Assembly: GCF_023008585.1 (NCBI RefSeq)
Contig: NZ_CP095390.1
Coordinates: 1,116,001 to 1,180,000 of the forward strand
Length of the DNA: 64,000 nucleotides
Direction: 5' to 3'
From: Natribaculum breve
GTDB taxonomy: Archaea > Halobacteriota > Halobacteria > Halobacteriales > Natrialbaceae
How positions within the stretch are numbered: the stretch's first letter is position 1; every line of letters starts with the position of its first letter. A model generated the notes under the pieces. It was not told where the DNA came from. It did not search any database and saw only the letters and a list, made by a program, of their open reading frames with translations. Positions 35,413 to 43,595 of this stretch are shown here, one piece after another. A program made the position numbers and the translations under genes.

Positions 35413-35760
35413 TCACTCGACCGTCTCGAGGACGCGCTGGGAGAACTCGATCTCCGAGAGGTCGTCGTACAGCCTGTCGAACCAGTCTGCGTCGACGTGC
35501 CAGGTCCCGCGGACGTCCCCGTCGGTCGTCTTCGACGTCGCCTCGAGCGTGACGGGCGTCCACTCTTCGCGCTCGTCGGCGATCTCGAGGACGGTTCGGA
35601 CCACGACACCGACCTCGTGGCTGGTCACCGACGGAACGTCGGCGACGGTCTCGTACTCGAGGTCGACGACGGACCCCTCGCGGTCCCAGTCGGTGAGGTA
35701 GATCCCTTGCCCCATGAGCCGATTCTCGAGCGTCTCCGCCAGTGGTCGTTCCCCGGTCAT
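35413..35760 (-). CDS. Conserved haloarchaeal protein, 115 aa
   Basis: 115 residues, acidic, alpha/beta: LAETLENRLMGQGIYLTDWDREGSVVDLEYETV then TSHEVGVVVRTVLEIADE. I recognise no domain or motif. The ATG at 35760 is the first in the frame with acidic codon use. It lies 44 bp downstream of tpiA on the same strand and may be in its transcript. Confidence 0.6.
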   Translation of the reverse strand: MTGERPLAETLENRLMGQGIYLTDWDREGSVVDLEYETVADVPSVTSHEVGVVVRTVLEIADEREEWTPVTLEATSKTTDGDVRGTWHVDADWFDRLYDDLSEIEFSQRVLETVE

Positions 35761-35804
35761 GTACCGACCGTTAGACCGGGAGCGGCAAATGCCTGCGGGT
35801 CGCC

Positions 35805-36449
35805 TTACAGCGGTGCGACGAGGTCTTCGAGCGCCGCTTTCGGATCGTCCGCCTTGGCGACGCCGCTCGCGAGCAGGACGCCCTCGGCACCGAGGTCGCC
35901 GGCCGCGACGACGTCCTCGCCGGTGCTGATGCCAGCGCCACAGAGGACCGAGACGTCGTCGTCGACGTTGCGCGCGGCGGCGACGGCCCCCTCGACGACG
36001 TCCGGATCGGCCTGACTGACGGGCGTGCCGGTGCCGATCAGTTCTGGCGGTTCGACGGCGACGGCGTCCGGGCCGAGCGCCGCCGCGGCACCGATCTGGG
36101 CGGGGTTGTTCGCACAGACGATCGTCTCGAGGTCGGCGCGCTGGGTCGCCTGAAGGGCACCGTCGACGTCGGCCAGTTTCAGTCGGCGCTCCGAGTGGTT
36201 GAGCAAGGTGCCGACGGCGCCGGCGTCGGCGACCGACTCCGCGAGCACGTGACCGGTGTTGCTGCCGTACTCGATCGGATCGACGTGCTGGGCCCACGTC
36301 TCGACGCCGGTTTCCGCGACGCGTGCCAGGTCCGTCGCCTGCGGCGCGACGGCGACGCGCGCGTCGGTCGTCTCGTTTACGTCGCGGGCGGCTTCCGCGA
36401 CCGCGATCGGATCGCACGGATACGTCTTCAGGTTGACGAGGACGAACAT
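35805..36449 (-). CDS. tpiA: Triosephosphate isomerase (archaeal type)
   Basis: 214 residues, the short archaeal form. Substrate-binding Lys in VNLKTYP at the start, catalytic His in LLNHSERR and catalytic Glu in [10 protein letters not shown], then the phosphate loop [11 protein letters not shown]. It interconverts dihydroxyacetone phosphate and glyceraldehyde-3-phosphate. The start at 36449 excludes a 20-residue non-conserved extension. Confidence 0.96.
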   Translation of the reverse strand: MFVLVNLKTYPCDPIAVAEAARDVNETTDARVAVAPQATDLARVAETGVETWAQHVDPIEYGSNTGHVLAESVADAGAVGTLLNHSERRLKLADVDGALQATQRADLETIVCANNPAQIGAAAALGPDAVAVEPPELIGTGTPVSQADPDVVEGAVAAARNVDDDVSVLCGAGISTGEDVVAAGDLGAEGVLLASGVAKADDPKAALEDLVAPL

Positions 36450-36545
36450 ATCCGAACAGGATTGCGCTCGCGGGAAATAGTTTCCGAGTTCGTCGATCGG
36501 CCGGCACACTACGCAGCGAGGAGACGAGATCCGCGTCGGCGACGT

Positions 36546-37088
36546 TCAGTCCTTTCGCTTGACGACGTCGCCGAGGGTGTAGCTGCCGCTCGCGGAGCCA
36601 CCTTCCCACTCGGCGTCCTCGTCGGTGCCGACAGAGCCGGTGAGACTCACGTCGAGGAAGCGCTCGAGTTTCGACTGCACGTTGTCGCTCGGGAGCGTGT
36701 CACCGCGCTCGAGTTTGCGGATGAGACTCGCCTTCTCGTTGAGTTCGTTGGCGAGGTCGGACTGGCTGAGTCCCTTCTTCTCCCGGGCGCGCCGGATGCG
36801 GTCGTCGTAGTCCGGCGCGAGTTCGTCCATGTCGTCGAACATGTCCGACCGGCGGCGAGAGCCGCTCGAACCGGTCGACCGACCCGCGCTCGAGGAACTC
36901 GAGCCGCCGGTCGACCCGGAGCCGCTCGAACCGGTCGAGTACTTCGTCGAGGTGCTCGAGGTCGAACTCTGGGTCTTCACTTCGGTACCGAAGTCAGTAC
37001 AGTTAGAACAAACGTCCAGCTTCGCGCCTTCGACCTTGATGGTCTTCGGGGACGACGTCTCGGCACCACACATCTCACACTGAACCAT
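36546..37088 (-). CDS. Archaeal multiprotein bridging factor 1 (aMBF1)
   Basis: 180 residues. N-terminal zinc ribbon CEMCGAE...CSNC, a Ser/Gly/Thr-rich linker of about 45 residues, then an XRE-type HTH (IRRAREKKGLSQSDLANELNEKASLIRKLERGDTLPS). aMBF1 binds the translation machinery in archaea, rather than bridging TBP as in eukaryotes. The linker is longer than I expect for non-halophilic archaea and is encoded by TCG/GGC repeats. The gene ends before the CDP-alcohol transferase cluster without overlap. Confidence 0.93.
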   Translation of the reverse strand: MVQCEMCGAETSSPKTIKVEGAKLDVCSNCTDFGTEVKTQSSTSSTSTKYSTGSSGSGSTGGSSSSSAGRSTGSSGSRRRSDMFDDMDELAPDYDDRIRRAREKKGLSQSDLANELNEKASLIRKLERGDTLPSDNVQSKLERFLDVSLTGSVGTDEDAEWEGGSASGSYTLGDVVKRKD

Positions 37089-37137
37089 ACACGAAACTAT
37101 ATCGCCGCGAGCCATAAAGGATGCGGCGCTTCCGTCG

Positions 37138-37749
37138 TCACTCGAGGGCCTTCCAGGCGTAGAAAAAGCGCTGGAGCGCCGTGAAGTGACCGATCACGGC
37201 GAGAAAGACGAGCAGCCAGCCGACGAGCGAGAAGCCGGCGTAGGTTCCAGAGAGCGGGTACGCGAGGAGGCCGACGGCACCGATGATCGCGAGTCGGTCC
37301 GCGCGGCCGACGAGACCGCCGTAGACGCGCTCGAGGCCGACGGCCTGGGCCTGCGTGCCGAGGTACGACGTCATCACGACGCCGGTGACCGCCGCGAAGC
37401 CGAGGACGAAGTCACCGATCCCCGCGGCGAGGCCGGCGATGACGACGATGTCGGCGTACCGATCGAGGACGTGATCCAGCAGGTCGCCGCCACGGGAGGC
37501 GACGCCCTGCTCGCGGGCGAGTGCGCCGTCGAGGATGTCGAGCCAGCCGTTGCAAAAAACCAGTGCGGCGGCGGCGACGTACCAGAATCGATCGGCGACG
37601 CCGCCGAGGTAGAACGCGACGGCGGCGGCGACGGCCATCCCGAACGCCAGCACGCTCACGCCGTTCGGCGTCAGCCCGAGTCGGTCGAATCCCCGGACGA
37701 ACGGGTCGAGCACCTCCGAGACGTACGGCCTGAGTTTGTCGAGCGTCAT
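37138..37749 (-). CDS. CDP-alcohol phosphatidyltransferase family, archaeal lipid synthesis
   Basis: 203 residues, six or so membrane helices. The family motif D-x2-D-G-x2-A-R-x8-G-x3-D-x3-D is intact in DILDGALAREQGVASRGGDLLDHVLD. It joins a head-group alcohol to CDP-archaeol, so it may be an archaetidylinositol-phosphate-type or related synthase; the head group is not readable. Its ATG overlaps the stop of the AK6-like gene by 4 nt, a tight operon. Confidence 0.85.
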   Translation of the reverse strand: MTLDKLRPYVSEVLDPFVRGFDRLGLTPNGVSVLAFGMAVAAAVAFYLGGVADRFWYVAAAALVFCNGWLDILDGALAREQGVASRGGDLLDHVLDRYADIVVIAGLAAGIGDFVLGFAAVTGVVMTSYLGTQAQAVGLERVYGGLVGRADRLAIIGAVGLLAYPLSGTYAGFSLVGWLLVFLAVIGHFTALQRFFYAWKALE

Positions 37750-38255
37750 TCGAGGTACTCCACGAAGTCGACGGTTCCTGCGCTCGGTTCGCAGTCACCC
37801 CGGATCACGGCCTCGAGTTCGGCCGCCACCGCCGCCGGCTCCAGGTCGGTCGTGTCGATCTCGTAGACAGACTCGAGGCCGTGTTCCTCGGCGGCCCCGG
37901 CGAGGATCACGTCGAGCGCTTCGCTCTCGGCGTTTTCGACGGCTTTCGCCTCGTTCTCGCCGCGCTCGAGCAGCCGACGCTCGAGTTCGTCGGGGTGACA
38001 CCGCAACACCACCACGCGGTCGGCGTCGAAGCGATGGGCGAGGTGTGACTCGATCACGACGTCGTCGCGACCCTCGAGCCACGCTGCCATCGCCTCGAGG
38101 TCGACGATGACGCTGCCGCGATCCTCGTCGATCTCGGTGTACAGCTCCTCGTCTTCGATCACCTCGTTGAGGTGGATCACCTCGAGGTCCGTCTCGAGCA
38201 GCCGGGTCGCGGTCGTCTTGCCCGTACCGGGCGTGCCGGTGACGGCGACTCTCAC
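37746..38255 (-). CDS. Adenylate kinase, AK6/Fap7 type
   Basis: 169 residues with a GTG start at 38255. P-loop GTPGTGKTT, then HLNEVIEDEELYTEIDEDRGSVIVD and the lid VLRCHPDELERRLLERG. This type in archaea and eukaryotes acts in small-subunit ribosome maturation as well as phosphate transfer. The gene overlaps hisC by 4 nt upstream and the lipid transferase by 4 nt downstream. Confidence 0.88.
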   Translation of the reverse strand: MRVAVTGTPGTGKTTATRLLETDLEVIHLNEVIEDEELYTEIDEDRGSVIVDLEAMAAWLEGRDDVVIESHLAHRFDADRVVVLRCHPDELERRLLERGENEAKAVENAESEALDVILAGAAEEHGLESVYEIDTTDLEPAAVAAELEAVIRGDCEPSAGTVDFVEYLE

Positions 38256-39385
38256 GCGTCCGTCACCTCCGTTCGTCCCCCGGGGTCGCCGATCCCGTCG
38301 CCCAGGACCGCGTTGAGCGTCTCGACGGCGCGCTCGGTCTCCTCTGTGGTGCCGCAGGTGATCCGGACGCACCCGGGAAGGCCGAAACTCGTACAGTCGC
38401 GAACGATGACGCCCCGGTCTTGCATCTCCTCGGCGACCGCCGTCGCGTCGCCGACGTCGACGAGGACGAAGTTGCCCTCGCTGGGCCAGACGTGGGCGTC
38501 GATCTCCTCGCGCATGGTCGCCCGGGACTCGAGGGTCGTCTCGACGGTCCGCTCGACGTGTTCGTCGTCCTCGAGTGCGGCGAGGCCGGCGCGACAGGCC
38601 AGTTCGCTCGCTGCGAACGGCGTGTTCACGCGGGCGTAGGCGTCGGCCCACTCGTCGGGGACGACGGCGTAGCCGAGTCGGACCCCGGCGAGGCCGTAGG
38701 CCTTCGAGAACGTCCGCAGGACGGCCACGTCGTCGCGGGCGTCGAACCCCTCACGACCCTCCACCAGCGCGAGGGCGCTCTCGCGGTCTGCGAACTCGCC
38801 GTAGGCCTCGTCGACGACCACGAGCGTCTCCTCGTCGGTCTCCTCGGCGAGTCGATCGAGTTCCGCGAGGGGCATCGTCGACCCCGACGGGTTGTGCGGA
38901 CTCGTGATCCAGACGATCCGCTCGCCGTCGTAAGACTCGAGGACGGCGTCGGCGTCCTGCGTGAAGTCGTCGGCCTTCGAGAGCGCGTACTCGCGGACGT
39001 CACCGTGGTGGAACCGGGCGCTCATCCCGTAGTACGCGAAGCCGGGCGAGGGGACGAGCACGTCGTCACCTGGTTCGAGGGTCGCCCGGTGGAGGTAGTC
39101 GATCGCGCCGTCGCCGCCGTTTGCGAGCCAGACCTGCTCGCTCGCGACGTCCCACCGATCGGCGATGGCGGCGACGAGGTCGGCGTGGGCGGCTTTCGGG
39201 TACGAACTCGCGTTCGACGCGGTGTCACGGATCGCTACGACGGCCGCCGGGGACGGACCGTGCGGGTTCTCGTTCGAGGCGAGTTTGACGAACTCCGAGG
39301 GATCGCGCCCGAGTTCGCGGGCGACCTCCTCGATCCCCCGGCCCGCCTCGTACGCGACGTGGTCCGACAGATCGCGCGGTTGCAT
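38252..39385 (-). CDS. hisC: Histidinol-phosphate aminotransferase
   Basis: 377 residues. PLP fold-type I: KLASNENPHGPSPAAV, YPKAAHADLVAAIA, then the PLP Lys in RTFSKAYGLAGVRLGY. Length and the SNENP motif mark HisC among the class I/II aminotransferases. It transaminates imidazole-acetol phosphate in histidine synthesis. First gene of a three-gene overlapping run with functionally unlike partners. Confidence 0.93.
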   Translation of the reverse strand: MQPRDLSDHVAYEAGRGIEEVARELGRDPSEFVKLASNENPHGPSPAAVVAIRDTASNASSYPKAAHADLVAAIADRWDVASEQVWLANGGDGAIDYLHRATLEPGDDVLVPSPGFAYYGMSARFHHGDVREYALSKADDFTQDADAVLESYDGERIVWITSPHNPSGSTMPLAELDRLAEETDEETLVVVDEAYGEFADRESALALVEGREGFDARDDVAVLRTFSKAYGLAGVRLGYAVVPDEWADAYARVNTPFAASELACRAGLAALEDDEHVERTVETTLESRATMREEIDAHVWPSEGNFVLVDVGDATAVAEEMQDRGVIVRDCTSFGLPGCVRITCGTTEETERAVETLNAVLGDGIGDPGGRTEVTDA

Positions 39386-39420
39386 ACGCCAACGGTTCGT
39401 CTCACGGGTCTTAAGGATGC

Positions 39421-39801
39421 TCACCTGTCGTCGACCGGTGACTCCCCGTCGGTGACGGCCACGGCGACGCGTTCGAGCAATTCGAAGTCGCCCCCGCGAG
39501 CGGCGTCCGTCAGCGCGACCGCACCGCTCTCTCGATCCCAGTCGACGAGTCCACGATCGTCGAGCCACGGCAGGTGGACGTGGGCGAGTGAGACGACGGT
39601 TTCTCGACGACGATCGGATACGTCTCCGTCGCGGTCGCGTTCGACGTCGACGAGTCGCGTCGCGAGTTTCCGAACCGACGACGCGTCGGTGTCCTCGAGG
39701 ACGGCGAGGATCGCTCGTCGTCGCGGTGACGACAGCGTCTCTGCCAGTTCACGAAAGCGGTCACTCTGCCGAACCGGACGGTCCACTCGAGACGAATCCA
39801 T
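39421..39801 (-). CDS. Winged-helix protein (DUF7344/ArsR-like)
   Basis: 126 residues from the ATG at 39801 (another ATG five codons earlier). ELAETLSSPRRRAILAVLED and SLAHVHLPWLDDRGLVDWDRESG are typical of haloarchaeal DUF7344-type winged helices, which are thought to be transcription regulators. The C-terminal 25 residues are variable. Between hisC and the HTH-10 gene; all three share a strand but no overlap. Confidence 0.75.
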   Translation of the reverse strand: MDSSRVDRPVRQSDRFRELAETLSSPRRRAILAVLEDTDASSVRKLATRLVDVERDRDGDVSDRRRETVVSLAHVHLPWLDDRGLVDWDRESGAVALTDAARGGDFELLERVAVAVTDGESPVDDR

Positions 39802-39870
39802 GATGAATGTGAACATACTGCAAAAAGGTGTGTACTCGGCAGTAGTGTTCAGGGCCTATTTCCCGGCCGT

Positions 39871-40521
39871 TCACCGACGGGTGCCGTCCTCGCCGACTTC
39901 CGACTGGAGCACGCTGTTCGTCCCGCGGCGAAGTCGCTCCGACGCCGCCTGCGTCGAGATGCCGAGTTCGTCGGCGAGTTCCGACAGCGTGACCTCCCGC
40001 GGAATCTCGAAGTATCCCCGCTCGGTCGCGAGTTCGAGCGCTCGTCGCTGTTCCGGCGTCAGTTCGAACCGCTCTGCCGTCTGCGACTCGATCGAGCGGA
40101 TTCGAACGAGCGAGAGACCGATGTCGTGCTCGCTGCAGTACTCGTGAAAGCCCGACAGGTCATCGTGGGCGGGAAACCGGAGCCGAAAGTGCCAGCGATC
40201 GCCGCCTCGAGCCTCGAGTATCGTCGCACGGTGGGTCTCGAGGCCGGTCACGAAACACTCGAGGTCGTCGTTCCAGTCGATCCGATACAGGATTCGTCCG
40301 TCGAGCCGATCGACCTCGACGATCGCGTCGACGACCTCACGGGCGGCGACGCGGTCGCCGAAGGTATCGACTTCCCGTCCACCGACCCAGACGTACGGCA
40401 TGATGCGACTCGACGACGGAACGACGCGTTCGACGTCGACCTCGACGTCGATCTCCGCGGTGAGTACTCGACCGAGGACGAACTCGTCGGCGGCGACTTC
40501 GAACTCCGAGACGACGGCCAT
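39871..40521 (-). CDS. Bat-type HTH-10 transcriptional regulator
   Basis: 216 residues. N-terminal sensor-like domain, then HTH-10 (FELTPEQRRALELATERGYF, LADELGISTQAASERLRRG). It is a paralogue of the regulator at 2883 in both domains. No PAS or GAF motif. Palindromic element G follows its start on the upstream side, between it and ligA. Confidence 0.85.
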   Translation of the reverse strand: MAVVSEFEVAADEFVLGRVLTAEIDVEVDVERVVPSSSRIMPYVWVGGREVDTFGDRVAAREVVDAIVEVDRLDGRILYRIDWNDDLECFVTGLETHRATILEARGGDRWHFRLRFPAHDDLSGFHEYCSEHDIGLSLVRIRSIESQTAERFELTPEQRRALELATERGYFEIPREVTLSELADELGISTQAASERLRRGTNSVLQSEVGEDGTRR

Positions 40522-40588
40522 TACCGCGAGTATGTAACCTCAGTGTTAAAAATACCCGCCCCACCGGAGTCGACCCCGCCACACACGG

Positions 40589-40651
40589 ACTGCTGTACGT
40601 CAGTTCCGGTGCAACCGCAGGCGGTCGCGGTTGCACAATCGGTACAGCAGC
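40589..40651. repeat. Interspersed palindromic element, copy G (divergent)
   Basis: Outer arms CTGCTGTAC and GTACAGCAG, inner arms GTGCAACCGC and GCGGTTGCAC, loop AGGCGGTC. It ends a few nt from the stop of the DNA ligase gene at 40657. The inner stem is perfect, with sequence changes on both sides that keep pairing. Confidence 0.75.
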
Positions 40652-40656
40652 CCGTC

Positions 40657-42315
40657 TCACCCCTCGTACAGGGACCTGACGCGCTCGAGCGTGTCGGCGT
40701 CGGCGGGCTCCTTGTCGTGGCGAACGCCGAGGAACCGGGGGAACCGCAGCGCGTAGCCCGCGGAGTAGGTCGGCGATGCCTGGATCTCCTCGTAGCCGAC
40801 CTCGAAGACGACCGCGGGCTCGAGGTCGACTTCCTGGCCGTCCTGGGTCAGGACGTGTGGCTCGAGCAGTTCCGTGAGGTCGGCGAGCGTCTCGTCGGTG
40901 ATACCGGTCGCGACCTTCCCGACCGTCTCGAACGTCTCGCCGTCGCGGACCGACAGTTCGAACGTGCCGAGGTACGTCGCTCGCCGCCCCTCGCCCCACT
41001 CCGCACCCGTCACGACGCAGTCGAGCGTCTCGACGTCCGGCTTGCGCTTGAGCCAGTTCTTCCCGCGACGGCCCGGCGAGTACGCCGAGTCGGGATTCTT
41101 GAGCATGATCCCCTCGTGGCCGCCCTCGAGTGCGTCGGCGTCGATCGCCTCGATCTCGTCTGGGTCGTCGGTGAGCCACAGCGTCGAGAGCCCCTCGCCG
41201 TCCGCGAGCAGCGACTCGAGGCGGGCGTGGCGGTCGGTCAGCGGAGCCTCGAGCAAGTCCTCGCCGGCGACGTGCAGACAGTCGAAGAAGACCGGCCTGA
41301 CGGTGACGTCTTCGCGCGCTTTCGCCACGTCGTGTTTCCGGCGAAATCGCCGCAACACCTCCTGGAACGGGAGCGGGTCGCCCGCGTCGTCGATCGCGAC
41401 GACCTCGCCGTCGAGGATCACCGGGTCCTCGAGGCGGCCGTCGGCGAATTCGACGACCTCCGGGAGGGCGTCGGTGACGTCCTCCATGTTCCGCGAGAAG
41501 ACCCGCGTCTCGCCGTCGGGGTCGTGGTGGAGCTGTACCCTGGCTCCGTCGTACTTCCACTCCACTGCCGTCTCGTCCCACTCCTCGAGCGCGTCCGTCA
41601 CCGTCCCCGCCTGGGCGAGCATCGCCTTGACGGGACGGCCGAGTTCGAGGTCCATCGCGTCCAGGCCCTCGAGGCCCTCCTCGCGGGCGACCGCCGCGAC
41701 CCGTCCGTAATCGTTCGAGACCTGCAGGGCGCGCTCGACGCGGTCCTCGGGGACGTCGAACGCGGCGGCGACGGCGTCTCTCACCGCGCCCTCGCCGACG
41801 CCGATGCGCATCTCCGAGAGGACGAGCCTGGCGAGATAGCGCGCTTCCTCGCTCGAGCAGCGGTTGAACAGGCCAAAGAGGAGGTCGACCTTGCGGTCCT
41901 GACTGCCCGACCCGTCCGCCTCGGCGAGATCGACGAGCGTCTCGTACACCTCGCGGACAGAGAGGTCCTCGCCGCCACCGCCCTCGGTGAACGCGCCGAG
42001 TCCCCGCTGGCCGCCGAAGTCGTAGCTCGCCGCCACCGCGCCGATCTCGCCGACCTCGGCCAGGCGCTCCTCGACGTCGTCCGCGCTCACGTTCCTCCCC
42101 GCCGCGCGGGCGATCGCCTCGTAGCACGTCCGCGGGCCGACGTCGAGGGTCGTCGAGTCCCACGCCGGGAAGACCCGTCCCTGGACGAACCGCGCGACGA
42201 CCTCGAGGTCGTCGTTCGCGTCCGCGAGCAGCGACGTGACGTGGTCGACGATCGCTAGGTCGGACGCTTCGGCTTCGATCTCTCCGGCCCGGTCGGCGAA
42301 CGCGGCGAACTTCAT
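40657..42315 (-). CDS. lig: ATP-dependent DNA ligase (archaeal LigA/LIG type)
   Basis: 552 residues. The nucleotidyl-transfer motif is EWKYDGARVQLH with catalytic Lys; later motifs HEGIMLKNPDSAYSPGRRGKNWLKRKP (motifs IV-V) and the OB-fold end FLGVRHDKEPADADTLE are present. The N-terminal DNA-binding domain starts at residue 1 (MKFAAFADRAGEIEAE). Seals Okazaki fragments. Length is standard for archaeal replicative ligases. Confidence 0.96.
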   Translation of the reverse strand: MKFAAFADRAGEIEAEASDLAIVDHVTSLLADANDDLEVVARFVQGRVFPAWDSTTLDVGPRTCYEAIARAAGRNVSADDVEERLAEVGEIGAVAASYDFGGQRGLGAFTEGGGGEDLSVREVYETLVDLAEADGSGSQDRKVDLLFGLFNRCSSEEARYLARLVLSEMRIGVGEGAVRDAVAAAFDVPEDRVERALQVSNDYGRVAAVAREEGLEGLDAMDLELGRPVKAMLAQAGTVTDALEEWDETAVEWKYDGARVQLHHDPDGETRVFSRNMEDVTDALPEVVEFADGRLEDPVILDGEVVAIDDAGDPLPFQEVLRRFRRKHDVAKAREDVTVRPVFFDCLHVAGEDLLEAPLTDRHARLESLLADGEGLSTLWLTDDPDEIEAIDADALEGGHEGIMLKNPDSAYSPGRRGKNWLKRKPDVETLDCVVTGAEWGEGRRATYLGTFELSVRDGETFETVGKVATGITDETLADLTELLEPHVLTQDGQEVDLEPAVVFEVGYEEIQASPTYSAGYALRFPRFLGVRHDKEPADADTLERVRSLYEG

Positions 42316-42350
42316 CGACGTGGAGTAGGCGACGGGCGGCGCTTAAGCGT

Positions 42351-43475
42351 TCACTCTTTCAGGTGCCGGGCGATGATCTTCTTCTGGATCTCGGAGGTTC
42401 CCTCGTAGATGGTCGTGATCTTGGCGTCGCGGTAGTAGCGTTCGACGTCGAAGTCCTTGGTGTAGCCGTAGCCGCCGTGGACCTGGACGGCGTCGCTGGC
42501 GACGTCGACGGCCGTCTCGCTGGCGAAGTACTTCGCCATACTCGCGGCCATCGGGTCGAGTCCGTCGTCGTTCTTCCACGCTGCGTCGCGGGTGAGCAGG
42601 CGCGCCGCCTGGACGTTCGTCTGCATGTCGGCCAGCATGTGTCCGATCGCCTGGTGTTCGACGATCGGTTTCCCGAACTGCTCGCGTTCGTTGGCGTAGG
42701 CGACGGCGTCGTCTAACGCCGCCTGTGCGACGCCGACGGCCTGGCTGGCGATGGCGATTCGTCCCCCAGTGAGAATCGAGAACGCCGCTTTCAGCCCCTC
42801 GCCGACCTCGGTCAGGCGGTTTTCGGCCGGGATTCGAACGTCGTCGAAAATGAGCGAGGTCGTGTCGCTCGCGCGCAGTCCCAGTTTGTCCTCTTTCTTG
42901 CCGACCTCGAGTCCGTCGGCGTCTTTAGGGACGAGAAACTGCGTGACCGAGTCGGGGTCGTCGCGGTCGGTCTTGGCGAACAGAACGACGACGCCCGCGC
43001 GCTGTCCGTTGGTGATCCACTGTTTCTTGCCGTTTATCACGTACTCGTCGCCCTCCCGGCGGGCTTCGGTCGTCATCTCCGCGGGGTTCGACCCCGCGTC
43101 GGGTTCCGACAGCGCGAACGCGCCGACGGGTCTCCCCGTCGCCATCTCCGGCAGCCACGCCTCCTTTTGCTCTTCGCTCGCGAACTCGTCGATACACGAC
43201 GTCGCGAGGGCGTGGACCGACAGCGCGGTCGCAAGCGAGAGGTGGCCGTAGGCGAGTTCCTCGTTGACGACGCTTTTCGTCACCTCGTCTGCACCGAAGC
43301 CGCCGTACTCCTCGGGCACCGTCAGCCCGGTCAGGTCCAGGTCCGCCAGCGCGTCCCAGACCTCCTCGGGGAACTCCTGGTTCTCGTCGGCCTCGTCGAC
43401 GACGGGCCGTACCTCCGCCTCGACGAAGTCCCGGATCGTCTCCTGGATGAGTTGCTGCTCGTTCGAGAGGTCCAT
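42351..43475 (-). CDS. Acyl-CoA dehydrogenase
   Basis: 374 residues. Signature segments: AFALSEPDAGSNPAEM, IASQAVGVAQAALDDAVAYANEREQFGKPI, and QVHGGYGYTKDFDVERYYRDAKITTIYEGTSEIQ with the C-terminal Glu-Gly catalytic base position. FAD-dependent alpha,beta-dehydrogenation of acyl-CoA, short- or branched-chain type by similarity. The CoA transferase is divergent across 120 bp, so shared control is plausible. Confidence 0.93.
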   Translation of the reverse strand: MDLSNEQQLIQETIRDFVEAEVRPVVDEADENQEFPEEVWDALADLDLTGLTVPEEYGGFGADEVTKSVVNEELAYGHLSLATALSVHALATSCIDEFASEEQKEAWLPEMATGRPVGAFALSEPDAGSNPAEMTTEARREGDEYVINGKKQWITNGQRAGVVVLFAKTDRDDPDSVTQFLVPKDADGLEVGKKEDKLGLRASDTTSLIFDDVRIPAENRLTEVGEGLKAAFSILTGGRIAIASQAVGVAQAALDDAVAYANEREQFGKPIVEHQAIGHMLADMQTNVQAARLLTRDAAWKNDDGLDPMAASMAKYFASETAVDVASDAVQVHGGYGYTKDFDVERYYRDAKITTIYEGTSEIQKKIIARHLKE

Positions 43476-43595
43476 TACCACCCTCTTTCGCCAACAGCGT
43501 AGTAAATGATGTGCTCCCCGCGAGGTGCGTCGTCAGCGCCTCGAGCGGCAGATAGGCAGGTAGAAGTGACGGGGCGCAAACCCCACGACTATCGA

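Noticed and set aside
40126..42258. 710-codon plus-strand ORF opposite DNA ligase and HTH-10 genes
   Set aside because: Spans two real genes and an intergenic palindrome; no domain signature.
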